Positions 25,021 through 33,278 of a stretch of DNA of 64,000 nucleotides are shown here, piece by piece. Numbering within the stretch: the stretch's first letter is position 1; each line of letters starts with the position of its first letter. The position numbers were made by a program, and so were the translations under genes. Below the pieces are notes generated by a model. It was not told the origin of the DNA. It did no database searches and saw nothing but the letters and a program-made list of their open reading frames with translations. Source of the stretch: Aurantibacter sp034110465 (GTDB lineage: Bacteria; Bacteroidota; Bacteroidia; Flavobacteriales; Flavobacteriaceae); NCBI GenBank assembly GCA_034110465.1, contig JAWUZD010000012.1, positions 170,439-234,438 of the forward strand, given 5' to 3'.

Positions 25021-26865
25021 ATGAAAAAAAGTATTCTTTTAACAGTATTAGCAGTTACGTTATTAGCTTCATGTAACTCTACAAAAGAAGCTGTAGCAAC
25101 AACTTCGGTTAAAACAGTTACAACAACTGTAAAAACAGATTCTTACTGGCAGCAACACGTAGACTACAACATGGATATAGACATGAATGTAGAAAACCAT
25201 CAATACAAAGGAAAGCAAACCATAATTTACACAAACAATTCGCCAGACGTTTTAAGTAAGGTATATTATCACTTGTTTTTTAATGCATTTCAACCAGAAA
25301 GCGAAATGAATGCAAGGTTAAAAAGTGTTTCGGATCCAGATAGTAGAATGGTTACAAATATTGGAACTAAAGCAAAACCTGTATTTGAAAGTAGAATTGA
25401 TAAATTAAAGTCAGACGAAATTGGTTTTATTAAAGTAAACAGTGTAACGCAAAATGGTAAAAGCGTTTCTCATGAAACGGTTGGAACAGTTTTAGAAGTG
25501 ACTTTAAATAAACCTATTTTACCAGGGGAAAAAGTAACATTTAATATGGATTTTAACGCACAAGTGCCTTTACAAATCCGTAGATCTGGTAGAGATAATG
25601 CGGAAGGTGTAGCACTTTCTATGACGCAATGGTATCCAAAATTAGCCGAATATGATTTTGAAGGTTGGCATGCAGATCCTTATATTGGAAGAGAATTCCA
25701 TGGTGTTTGGGGAGATTTTAATGTAACACTTCATATAGATAAAGATTATGTTGTTGGTGGAACAGGTTACCAAGTTGGTGAAACTAAAATTAACGGAACT
25801 AAAAAGACCCTAAAATTTAATGCACCAAATGTGCACGATTTTACTTGGGCTGCAGATCCAGATTTTAAGCATGATACAATGCAAGTTCCTAATGGGCCAT
25901 TATTACATTTCTATTACAAAAAAGATTTAGAACAAGAATACTTAGAAAGCTGGAAAAACTTACAACCTAAAACGGTTGAGTTAATGCAGTATTTCAATGA
26001 AAAAGTAGGCGAATATCCATACAAACAATACTCAGTAATTCAAGGTGGTGATGGCGGTATGGAATATGCTATGTGTACATTAATTACTGGAAAACGTAAG
26101 TTTGGAAGTTTAGTTGGTGTAACAGCACATGAATTAGCACATTCATGGTTTCAGTTTTTATTAGCAAGTAACGAATCTAAGCACGAATGGATGGACGAAG
26201 GTTTTACAAGTTATATCAGTCATAATGCAATGAACACCATTATGAAAGAAAATAAAGTAAATCCAAATTTAGGTGGCTATAGAGGATATTATTATCTAGT
26301 AAGTACAGGTAAAGAGCAACCACAAACAACGCATTCAGATCGTTACCATAGTAATATGGCTTATGGAATTGCGGCCTATAATAAAGGTGAAGTGTTTTTA
26401 GCTCAATTAGCTTATGTTATAGGTGAAGAAGATCTAGAAAAAACATTAAAAAAATACTTTACAGATTTCTCTTTTAAACATCCAAAACCTTTAGATATTA
26501 TCCGTTCTGCAGAGAAAGTTTCTGGTTTAGAATTAGATTGGTATTTAACAGATTGGACGCAAACCACAAACACTATAGATTACGCAGTAACTTCTGTAGA
26601 AGGAAATACAATTAATTTAGAACGTATTGGTGCTATGCCAATGCCTTTAGATGTTACGGTTACTTATACAGATGGAACTACAGAAGACTTCTACATTCCT
26701 TTACAAATGATGCGTGGCGAAAAACCAACAACAGCAACACAAGTAAAAGATTGGGCTTGGGCTTATCCAACCTATAGTTTTACCGCTAAAAAAGCAGTAA
26801 AAACGGTTCAAATAGATCCAAAAGAACTAATGGCAGATATAGATAAAGCTAATAATTCTAAGTAA
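25021..26865 (+). CDS. M1-family metallopeptidase, lipoprotein
   Basis: 614 aa gluzincin aminopeptidase. SPII signal VTLLASCN (Cys18). The zinc motif is HELAHSW (His370, Glu371, His374) with the third ligand Glu393 in WMDEGFTSY, exactly HExxH-x18-E. The exopeptidase motif reads GGMEY instead of GAMEN, as in many Bacteroidota M1 proteins, so classical aminopeptidase activity is uncertain. It is the second gene after the OmpH-like one and is followed by a terminator. Confidence 0.92.
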   Translation: MKKSILLTVLAVTLLASCNSTKEAVATTSVKTVTTTVKTDSYWQQHVDYNMDIDMNVENHQYKGKQTIIYTNNSPDVLSKVYYHLFFNAFQPESEMNARLKSVSDPDSRMVTNIGTKAKPVFESRIDKLKSDEIGFIKVNSVTQNGKSVSHETVGTVLEVTLNKPILPGEKVTFNMDFNAQVPLQIRRSGRDNAEGVALSMTQWYPKLAEYDFEGWHADPYIGREFHGVWGDFNVTLHIDKDYVVGGTGYQVGETKINGTKKTLKFNAPNVHDFTWAADPDFKHDTMQVPNGPLLHFYYKKDLEQEYLESWKNLQPKTVELMQYFNEKVGEYPYKQYSVIQGGDGGMEYAMCTLITGKRKFGSLVGVTAHELAHSWFQFLLASNESKHEWMDEGFTSYISHNAMNTIMKENKVNPNLGGYRGYYYLVSTGKEQPQTTHSDRYHSNMAYGIAAYNKGEVFLAQLAYVIGEEDLEKTLKKYFTDFSFKHPKPLDIIRSAEKVSGLELDWYLTDWTQTTNTIDYAVTSVEGNTINLERIGAMPMPLDVTVTYTDGTTEDFYIPLQMMRGEKPTTATQVKDWAWAYPTYSFTAKKAVKTVQIDPKELMADIDKANNSK

Positions 26866-26890
26866 ATTTACATTACTTCTTATAATATTT

Positions 26891-26918
26891 AAAACCACTT
26901 ATAACTAAGTGGTTTTTT
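26891..26918 (+). terminator. Terminator of the M1 peptidase operon
   Basis: AAAACCACTT (26891-26900), 6-nt loop, AAGTGGTTTT (26907-26916) running into a T-run. Confidence 0.85.
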
Positions 26919-26954
26919 TATTTTGAATCATATGGTTACCTTTGGATAACAACT

Positions 26955-27317
26955 ATGAAATTAACCTACAACAAACACGAAAAACTCAAGAGTAAAAAAG
27001 CTATTGAGCAATTATTTTCTGAAGGAAAGTCAATTTCGGCATATCCTTTGCGTTTAGTATATATAGAAAATAACGAAACACTTAAAATTGGTGTATCTGT
27101 TAGTAAAAGAAATTTTAAAAAAGCAGTCCAAAGAATTCGTATTAAACGCTTGCTTCGTGAAGGTTATAGACTAAACAAACAGCAACTAGTAGAAAAAGAA
27201 ATTAAAAACTATTATATAATGCTGATTTATATGTCCAAAGAAATGCCAAACTTTGAAACTGTAGACTCATTAACGAAAAAGGTTTTTAAAAAGTTTATAG
27301 CACAGTTAGAACAGTAG
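26955..27317 (+). CDS. rnpA: Ribonuclease P protein component
   Basis: 120 aa basic protein that assists the RNase P RNA in tRNA 5' maturation. Begins LTYNKHEKLKSKKAIEQLFSEGKS, with core motif GVSVSKRNFKKAVQRIRIKRLLREGYR corresponding to the RNR helix. The central Asn of the usual RNRxKR is Ile here (RIRIKR), an odd but isolated change. The S41 protease gene follows with a 22-bp gap. Confidence 0.93.
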   Translation: MKLTYNKHEKLKSKKAIEQLFSEGKSISAYPLRLVYIENNETLKIGVSVSKRNFKKAVQRIRIKRLLREGYRLNKQQLVEKEIKNYYIMLIYMSKEMPNFETVDSLTKKVFKKFIAQLEQ

Positions 27318-27339
27318 ATTGATTAAATATATAATTAAA

Positions 27340-28974
27340 ATGAAACATTTTTTTAAATACAAAATTGTAGTTCCAGTACTTGCTGTTATTATATTTATAT
27401 CTACATCAGCTTTTAAAAATGATTTTTTTGAGATCGCAAAACAAATAGAAATCTTTACAACTTTGTTTAAGGAATTAAACATGAATTATGTGGACGAAAC
27501 CAATCCTGCAGAATTAATGGATATCGCATTAAAAAATATGTTAGAAGAGTTAGATCCATATACAAAATACTATAACGAGCAAGATGTAGAAGCAGCAAGA
27601 ATTAAACGTAAAGGAGATTATTCGGGTATTGGTGCAAATATTATGACACTTAAAGATAAGGTTGTAATTATTGAACCATATAAAAATTATCCTGCAGATA
27701 AAGCAGGACTTAAAGCTGGGGACGAAATTATAAAAGTAGAAGGAATTGCTCTTGCAGATTTTAAAGATGATGCTTTAGATTTGTTAAAAGGTGCTCCAAA
27801 TTCTAAAATCAATATAGAATACATCCGTCAAGGAAAAACAAATACAGCTTCGGTATTAAGATCTGAAGTTCAAATAGATGCAGTACCACATTTTTCTATG
27901 ATTAACGAAACAGTTGGCTATATTGTTTTATCAAAATTCAACGAAAAAACAACCACACAAACTGCTTATGCTTTAAAAGATTTAAAATCACAAGGCGCAA
28001 AACAAATTATCTTAGACCTTAGAGGAAATCCTGGCGGCTTATTATCAGAAGCTGTAAATATTGTAAACCTATTTGTACCAAAAGGCCAATTAGTTGTATC
28101 AACAAAAGCAAAAATTAAAAGTTACAATCAAACGTATTACACAAAAAATGAGCCATTAGATACAGAAATCCCTTTAGTTGTTTTAATTAATGGAAAAAGC
28201 GCTTCTGCTAGCGAAATTGTTTCTGGAACATTACAAGATTTAGACAGAGCTGTAATTGTAGGCTCTAGAAGTTTTGGAAAAGGTTTAGTACAACGTTATA
28301 AGAAGTTAAGTTACGGAACACAATTAAAAGTTACTATTTCAAGATATTACACGCCATCTGGTCGTTGTATTCAAGCATTAGATTACTGGAATAAGGATAA
28401 AGAAGGAAATGCAGTAAGAACTAAACAAGAAAATTATAACGTATTTACCACAAAAAACGGACGTAAAGTATTTGATGGTGGCGGAGTTTTCCCTGACGAA
28501 TCTGTAGCTGTATCTAAAAACTCAGCGATAACAAAAGCAATTTTAAGTAATCAGAATATTTTTGAATATGCTACCAAATTCTATTATAATAACAATATAA
28601 AAGATATTAATACATTTAAAGTAACAGATACACATTTTAATGATTTTAGAAGTTATTTAAAATCATCTAATTTTACTTTCGAAACAAATACAGAGAAAGC
28701 TTTAAAAAAAGCATTAGAAGTCTCTAAAACAGAAAATTTAGACGATGACATTTCTAAAGACTATCTTAATTTGGTTTCTAATTTAAATAAAGCAAAAGAT
28801 CAAGCTATTCAGGATAATAAAGCACAATTAATAAACCTGTTAACAGACGAAATTGTGAAACGTTATGTTTACAGAGAAGGTTTATTTGAATATTATAAAA
28901 TTCATAATCAAGATATAAAAATAGCTACAAAAATTTTACTAGATTCTAACACCTACAACAATTACCTAAAATAA
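27340..28974 (+). CDS. S41-family C-terminal processing peptidase
   Basis: 544 aa. An N-terminal signal/anchor (FKYKIVVPVLAVIIFISTSAF) is followed by a PDZ domain (about 75-170, GIGANIMTLKDKVVIIEPYK ... AGLKAGDEIIKVEGI). The tail-specific protease domain carries GKSASASEIVSG with the catalytic Ser and SFGKGLVQ with the catalytic Lys. It acts in the periplasm on C-termini. ATG 27340 is chosen over a TTG at 27319 because it gives the compact family-like signal peptide. It lies between rnpA and the OmpA gene with short gaps. Confidence 0.93.
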   Translation: MKHFFKYKIVVPVLAVIIFISTSAFKNDFFEIAKQIEIFTTLFKELNMNYVDETNPAELMDIALKNMLEELDPYTKYYNEQDVEAARIKRKGDYSGIGANIMTLKDKVVIIEPYKNYPADKAGLKAGDEIIKVEGIALADFKDDALDLLKGAPNSKINIEYIRQGKTNTASVLRSEVQIDAVPHFSMINETVGYIVLSKFNEKTTTQTAYALKDLKSQGAKQIILDLRGNPGGLLSEAVNIVNLFVPKGQLVVSTKAKIKSYNQTYYTKNEPLDTEIPLVVLINGKSASASEIVSGTLQDLDRAVIVGSRSFGKGLVQRYKKLSYGTQLKVTISRYYTPSGRCIQALDYWNKDKEGNAVRTKQENYNVFTTKNGRKVFDGGGVFPDESVAVSKNSAITKAILSNQNIFEYATKFYYNNNIKDINTFKVTDTHFNDFRSYLKSSNFTFETNTEKALKKALEVSKTENLDDDISKDYLNLVSNLNKAKDQAIQDNKAQLINLLTDEIVKRYVYREGLFEYYKIHNQDIKIATKILLDSNTYNNYLK

Positions 28975-28980
28975 AATATT

Positions 28981-29859
28981 ATGATAAGAACTACTTATTT
29001 AAAAAGCATTTTACCTCTAATATTAGTTGTGTTTACTTTTTTTGTGAATGCACAAGAAGAGATAAAACACCAAGTATATTTTAATACCGATGAGTTTGAA
29101 GTGCCTTTAACAGAAGAAAACAGATTATTACTTTTTATCTCTAATTTAGAAGATGTAAGCGTTAATAAGATTGAAATATATGGATTCTGTGACGATAGAG
29201 GAACAGATGCATATAATCTAGATTTATCGCAATATCGTGCAGATAAAATAAAAGAGTTGTTTTCTGGTTACGGTATAGACGAAAACTTAATTACCAATGT
29301 AAATGGTAAAGGTGAAATATTACTTCGTATTGTAAAAGAAAGAGATTTAAGCAAAATTCGTGGTTTAAACCGTAAAGTAGAAATTGTTGTAAAAACTGAG
29401 CCTAAAAAAGCAACAGATTTAGAAGAAGAGGCTTTATCTGAAGATGCAAAAGAAAAAAGAACTTTAGATGATATAGAAAAAGGAACTATTAAAAAAGGAG
29501 ATAAAATAACTTTAGATAATATTAACTTTAAAACAGGTTACAGCTACATAACTAAAGAATCTCGTAAAATTTTAGAAAACATTTCAGCCGTTTTATTAAG
29601 AAACCCACACGTTTACTTTACTATAGAAGGACATGTTTGTTGTACACAAGGTTCTAGAGATGCTGTAGATAAAAAAACAAGAAAACGTAATTTATCTGTT
29701 GCAAGAGCACGATTTATATTTGATTATTTAGAAAAACGCGGTGTACACAGAAATAGAATGAAATACATAGGAATGCGAAGAAGACAACCATTAGGTGGAA
29801 ATCCAGAATTTGATCGTAGAGTAGAAATTTTAATCACCTATATAGGAAAGAGAAAATAA
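28981..29859 (+). CDS. OmpA-family protein with two OmpA-like domains
   Basis: 292 aa with a signal peptide (LILVVFTFFVNAQ). The first OmpA-like module (about 50-130: VEIYGFCDDRGTDAYNLDLS ... RKVEIVVK) and the second (about 180-290: DNINFKTGYSYITKESRKIL ... FTIEGHVCC ... FDRRVEILI) each end in the peptidoglycan-binding RRVEI-type strand. The acidic linker between them (LEEEALSEDAKEKRTLDD) is probably flexible. It likely tethers the outer membrane to peptidoglycan. It follows the S41 gene by 6 bp and ends with a terminator. Confidence 0.88.
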   Translation: MIRTTYLKSILPLILVVFTFFVNAQEEIKHQVYFNTDEFEVPLTEENRLLLFISNLEDVSVNKIEIYGFCDDRGTDAYNLDLSQYRADKIKELFSGYGIDENLITNVNGKGEILLRIVKERDLSKIRGLNRKVEIVVKTEPKKATDLEEEALSEDAKEKRTLDDIEKGTIKKGDKITLDNINFKTGYSYITKESRKILENISAVLLRNPHVYFTIEGHVCCTQGSRDAVDKKTRKRNLSVARARFIFDYLEKRGVHRNRMKYIGMRRRQPLGGNPEFDRRVEILITYIGKRK

Positions 29860-29877
29860 AAACTACATATTTAAAAC

Positions 29878-29904
29878 CCACCATTAATAATGGTGGATTT
29901 TTTA
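29878..29904. terminator. Bidirectional terminator
   Basis: CCACCATT (29878-29885) pairs with AATGGTGG (29889-29896), followed by a T-run on plus; the convergent acyltransferase gene ends at 29920. Confidence 0.75.
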
Positions 29905-29919
29905 TTACTTAAGTGTATT

Positions 29920-31074
29920 TTATTTAAAAGGATTACGTTGTTCCCACGGTTTTAATGGGCTTAAGTATTTAACAATAGCTTTTAAAATAACGTTAGCTAA
30001 AAATTGGTTTGTATGTTTTACATATAAAACCATTGGATTTGGTTTAGCACCAACACTACTTTTAATTTCCATTGCTGTTCTAGCAAAAACAATAGATTTA
30101 AAAGAACTAGCAACACCATAATCTATCATATCATACAACATATTTAAATAGATTTGATGTTTATGATTTAACTTAGAGTTGTATCCTAAAAAATACGTTT
30201 CTAAAGTAGTCTTATTATTTATCAAAGTGAAGAATCCAATAAGTACTTCATCTATAAAATAACCAATTAAAACAAACTCATTACCAAAAGCTTTTTTAAG
30301 CTCGTAAAAATGATGTTTGGGCAACACAAAAGAATTTACACCTGCGTGATCCGAAACGCTTTTATAAAGCCTAAAAACAGCTTCTTCATGTGTTTTAATC
30401 TCTTCTAAACTTAGCGACCTTGATATTATGCCTGATTTCTTTTTTAGTGCTGTTGTATATCGTTTTCTATATTTTTTATTTAAAGCAACTTTATAATCGT
30501 CTGTCTTTTCCCAATTAGAATTTAAGTTAAAAATCATATTGGGTTGCACTTCTATTTGATACAATTTCTTTGCTTTAAAAAACTCAGTTTGATTATGAAT
30601 ATCATCATCCAAAAAATAATCTTTAAACGTGATAATTCTAATTGTTTTACCAAAATCGAGTTTAATTTGTTTAGAAACCTGTTCAATACCTTGGTAAGCA
30701 AATTCTAGAAACTCAGAATAATTTAAAACTTCAGAGTTAAAACTAAATCCGTGTTGTCCCGTATGCATTAAATTCCCTAAAACTAAAATATTACCTTTTA
30801 CTATTTTAGAAATCAATGCTGTAGTTAGTTGTTTAACCCAAGTAGAATTGTCTCTAAAAATAGCATCCAAATACATTTTAACACGCTGTAATAATACAAT
30901 TCCAATTAATTCATCGTCATTAAAAATAGCAATATAATAAGCTGAAATATTTTCTGGATAAGAACACTCTAAACCTTTAAGAAAATGTGTTTGTAAAAAA
31001 ATATCATGTGCTACTAATTTGTTCCACGAATCTGGAAGTTCATTAATATTAGAAAATATTTTTATGTGTTTCAA
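29920..31074 (-). CDS. GNAT/FemAB-type acyltransferase-like protein
   Basis: 384 aa, cytosolic. The C-terminal half has the Acetyltransf_6/FemAB-like pattern: KKYRKRYTTALKKKSGIISR, LYKSVSDHAGVNSFVLPKHH, a strand pair NEFVLIGYFIDEVLIGFFTLIN, then NHKHQIYLNMLYDMIDYGV. The N-terminal half is a degenerate second GNAT-like fold. Related proteins add amino acids or acyl groups to peptidoglycan or lipids, but the substrate here is unknown. It starts at ATG 31074 and is apparently monocistronic. Confidence 0.7.
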   Translation of the reverse strand: MKHIKIFSNINELPDSWNKLVAHDIFLQTHFLKGLECSYPENISAYYIAIFNDDELIGIVLLQRVKMYLDAIFRDNSTWVKQLTTALISKIVKGNILVLGNLMHTGQHGFSFNSEVLNYSEFLEFAYQGIEQVSKQIKLDFGKTIRIITFKDYFLDDDIHNQTEFFKAKKLYQIEVQPNMIFNLNSNWEKTDDYKVALNKKYRKRYTTALKKKSGIISRSLSLEEIKTHEEAVFRLYKSVSDHAGVNSFVLPKHHFYELKKAFGNEFVLIGYFIDEVLIGFFTLINNKTTLETYFLGYNSKLNHKHQIYLNMLYDMIDYGVASSFKSIVFARTAMEIKSSVGAKPNPMVLYVKHTNQFLANVILKAIVKYLSPLKPWEQRNPFK

Positions 31075-31100
31075 TTAGAGAAAAAATAAAGGCATAAAAA

Positions 31101-31128
31101 AAGACTGAAATTAATAAACTTCAGTCTT
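31101..31128 (-). terminator. Terminator downstream of the DUF1761 gene
   Basis: AAGACTGAA (31101-31109) and TTCAGTCTT (31120-31128). On the minus strand the stem is followed by a T-run (A-run at 31097-31102 on plus). Confidence 0.7.
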
Positions 31129-31160
31129 AAATACTGTTAAAACTTATAAAATTTTATGGA

Positions 31161-31643
31161 TTAAACCCAGCCACAAACAATTGCACCCATAATAGTAAGA
31201 GAAACAATCCAATAACCAGAATTAATAAAAATATACTTCCAACTCTTACGCTCAAACATACCATTAATTGCCATAACAGGAAAAAATAAGAATAAACCGG
31301 CTAAAAGACCATGTAGTGCGCCATGTTTAAAGGTTCTAAAAGCTGTTCCATAATCTGCCATAAACGCATGAAAAGATGGATTTACATTTGTTAAATCTCC
31401 TCCAACCATTCCTAAAGCACCAAATTGATGAATAGTTAATGTTTGTATAAAAAAGGATAATAAAAACGAAAGTAATAAAGTTAAGGCAAAAATAATTGGC
31501 ATATTTCCACCTTTCATTTTTTCCTCAGTCATTTCTGCTTCACGCATCCAAGCGTTTCCAAACAATTTAGGATTATACCATAAAAAACCAATTACAAGAG
31601 GCGCTAATGCGGCTACGAAAATGGCTAAAAAATTAAATTCCAT
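31161..31643 (-). CDS. DUF1761 membrane protein
   Basis: 160 aa with four hydrophobic segments. The N-terminus FLAIFVAALAPLVIGFLWYNPKLFGNAWMREAEMTEEKM carries the DUF1761 hallmark (WYNPKLFGNAWM). The function of this family is not established. Monocistronic, bounded by hairpins on both sides. Confidence 0.85.
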   Translation of the reverse strand: MEFNFLAIFVAALAPLVIGFLWYNPKLFGNAWMREAEMTEEKMKGGNMPIIFALTLLLSFLLSFFIQTLTIHQFGALGMVGGDLTNVNPSFHAFMADYGTAFRTFKHGALHGLLAGLFLFFPVMAINGMFERKSWKYIFINSGYWIVSLTIMGAIVCGWV

Positions 31644-31759
31644 AAAAAATTAATGTTTTGATTAGTTGGCTTAAAGTTAGGTAAAAAAGAGGTTTGTTTA
31701 ACTTATATAATCTTTTTTAATTGTTTTAGATGTAATAGATAAACAAAACAGAACAAAAA

Positions 31760-31788
31760 AACCTTTCAGAATTAGCTTCTGAAAGGTT
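31760..31788 (-). terminator. Terminator of lysA
   Basis: Perfect 12-bp stem AACCTTTCAGAA (31760-31771)/TTCTGAAAGGTT (31777-31788) with loop TTAGC. The A-run at 31754-31761 gives a T-run on the minus strand. Confidence 0.85.
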
Positions 31789-31825
31789 TGATATTACTTC
31801 AAATGAAAAATCAACTTACTGTATG

Positions 31826-33043
31826 CTATATTTTAATTTCTAAATTACTTAGAACCTGATTAACTATTAAGTCTTCAAAAACCTCTCTTTTTCTAATCAA
31901 GCTTGTATTACCTTTGTAAAATAAAACTTCCGCAGGCCTGTATCTTGAATTATAATTACTTGTCATTGAATAACAATAGGCTCCTGCATTATGAAACGCT
32001 AAAATATGTCCTTCTGCAATTTCTGATATTTGTCTATTATTTCCAAAAGTATCATTCTCGCAAATATACCCAACCACGCTATAAAAACGTTTTCTATCGC
32101 TTAAGTTGCTAATGTTTTCTATATGATGATAAGCATTATAAAGCATTGGTCTAATAAAATGATTAAATCCAGAATCTACACCTGCAAAAACAGCTGAAGT
32201 AGTTTGTTTTACAACGTTTACTTCGGCTAAAAAATAACCAGCTTCACTTACTAAAAACTTCCCTGGCTCAAACACTAACGTTAACTCTTTACCGTAATCC
32301 TTACAAAAAGCATTAAATCTTTTAGTTACTTTTTTTGCTAATTCTTCAATATCTGTAGAGCCATCGCCTTCTTTGTAAGCAACTTTAAATCCACTTCCAA
32401 AATCTATAAATTCTAAGTTTGGAAATTGTAAAGCTACATTGTATAAAATTTCTGATGCATATAAGAAAGCATTAATGTCTAAAATATCACTTCCTGTATG
32501 CATATGGATACCATTAATAGTCATTTTTGTGTTTTTAACTATTCGTAAAATATGAGGAATTTGATGTATAGATATCCCAAATTTAGAATCTATATGTCCT
32601 ACAGAAATATTAGAATTTCCACCAGCCATAACGTGTGGATTAATTCTAATACAAACAGGTGTTTTAGGATAAAGAGTTCCAAACTGTTCCAAAATAGAAA
32701 GATTATCTATATTAATCTGAATACCCATTTTGGCTACTATTTCAATTTCTTTTAATGACACGCCATTAGGTGTGTAAATAATATACTTAGTATTAACACC
32801 TGCGTTAATACATAGCAGCACTTCTTGATGACTTACTGTATCAAACCCGGCACCTAACTGATTAAATAGTTTTAAAACAGAAACATTAGATAAGGCTTTT
32901 ACGGCATAATAAATTTTCAACTGTTTTACCTTATTAAATGCATTAGTAAGCTGTTTGTATTGTGATATGATTTTCTCTGCGTCATAAACATAAACAGGTG
33001 TTCCAAACTCTTCTGCAATGGGTAATAATTGTAATGTGTTCAT
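31826..33043 (-). CDS. lysA: Diaminopimelate decarboxylase
   Basis: 405 aa PLP enzyme converting meso-diaminopimelate to L-lysine. PLP-Lys motif KIYYAVKALSN (about residues 44-54), Gly-rich loop EFIDFGSGFKVAY, EPGKFLVSEAG, and the catalytic Cys in YICENDTFG are present. It starts at ATG 33043 with the typical opening TPVYVYDAEKI. Monocistronic, with its own terminator. Confidence 0.95.
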   Translation of the reverse strand: MNTLQLLPIAEEFGTPVYVYDAEKIISQYKQLTNAFNKVKQLKIYYAVKALSNVSVLKLFNQLGAGFDTVSHQEVLLCINAGVNTKYIIYTPNGVSLKEIEIVAKMGIQINIDNLSILEQFGTLYPKTPVCIRINPHVMAGGNSNISVGHIDSKFGISIHQIPHILRIVKNTKMTINGIHMHTGSDILDINAFLYASEILYNVALQFPNLEFIDFGSGFKVAYKEGDGSTDIEELAKKVTKRFNAFCKDYGKELTLVFEPGKFLVSEAGYFLAEVNVVKQTTSAVFAGVDSGFNHFIRPMLYNAYHHIENISNLSDRKRFYSVVGYICENDTFGNNRQISEIAEGHILAFHNAGAYCYSMTSNYNSRYRPAEVLFYKGNTSLIRKREVFEDLIVNQVLSNLEIKI

Positions 33044-33074
33044 TTAAAAATTTATTAAGGTTTAGTTAAAAAAA

Positions 33075-33100
33075 AACCTCGACTACAATGAGTCGAGGTT
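33075..33100 (-). terminator. Terminator of glnS
   Basis: AACCTCGACT (33075-33084)/AGTCGAGGTT (33091-33100), 6-nt loop; plus-strand A-run on the left gives the minus-strand T-run. It sits 180 bp beyond the glnS stop; the DNA between (33101-33278) shows nothing else. Confidence 0.75.
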
Positions 33101-33278
33101 TGATAATTTTATATTAATTCGGATTTTTATTTAATAGACTCATTCCTTTTTAAATAATATAATAGCAGATTTAGAGCTCTGTTTAGAAAACATACTCTTT
33201 ATTGTCTTTTTTATGCTATTTAATACTATTAATTTCATTTAAAAATGATAGGTGTTTGAGGCCAAAGGTAATACTTTT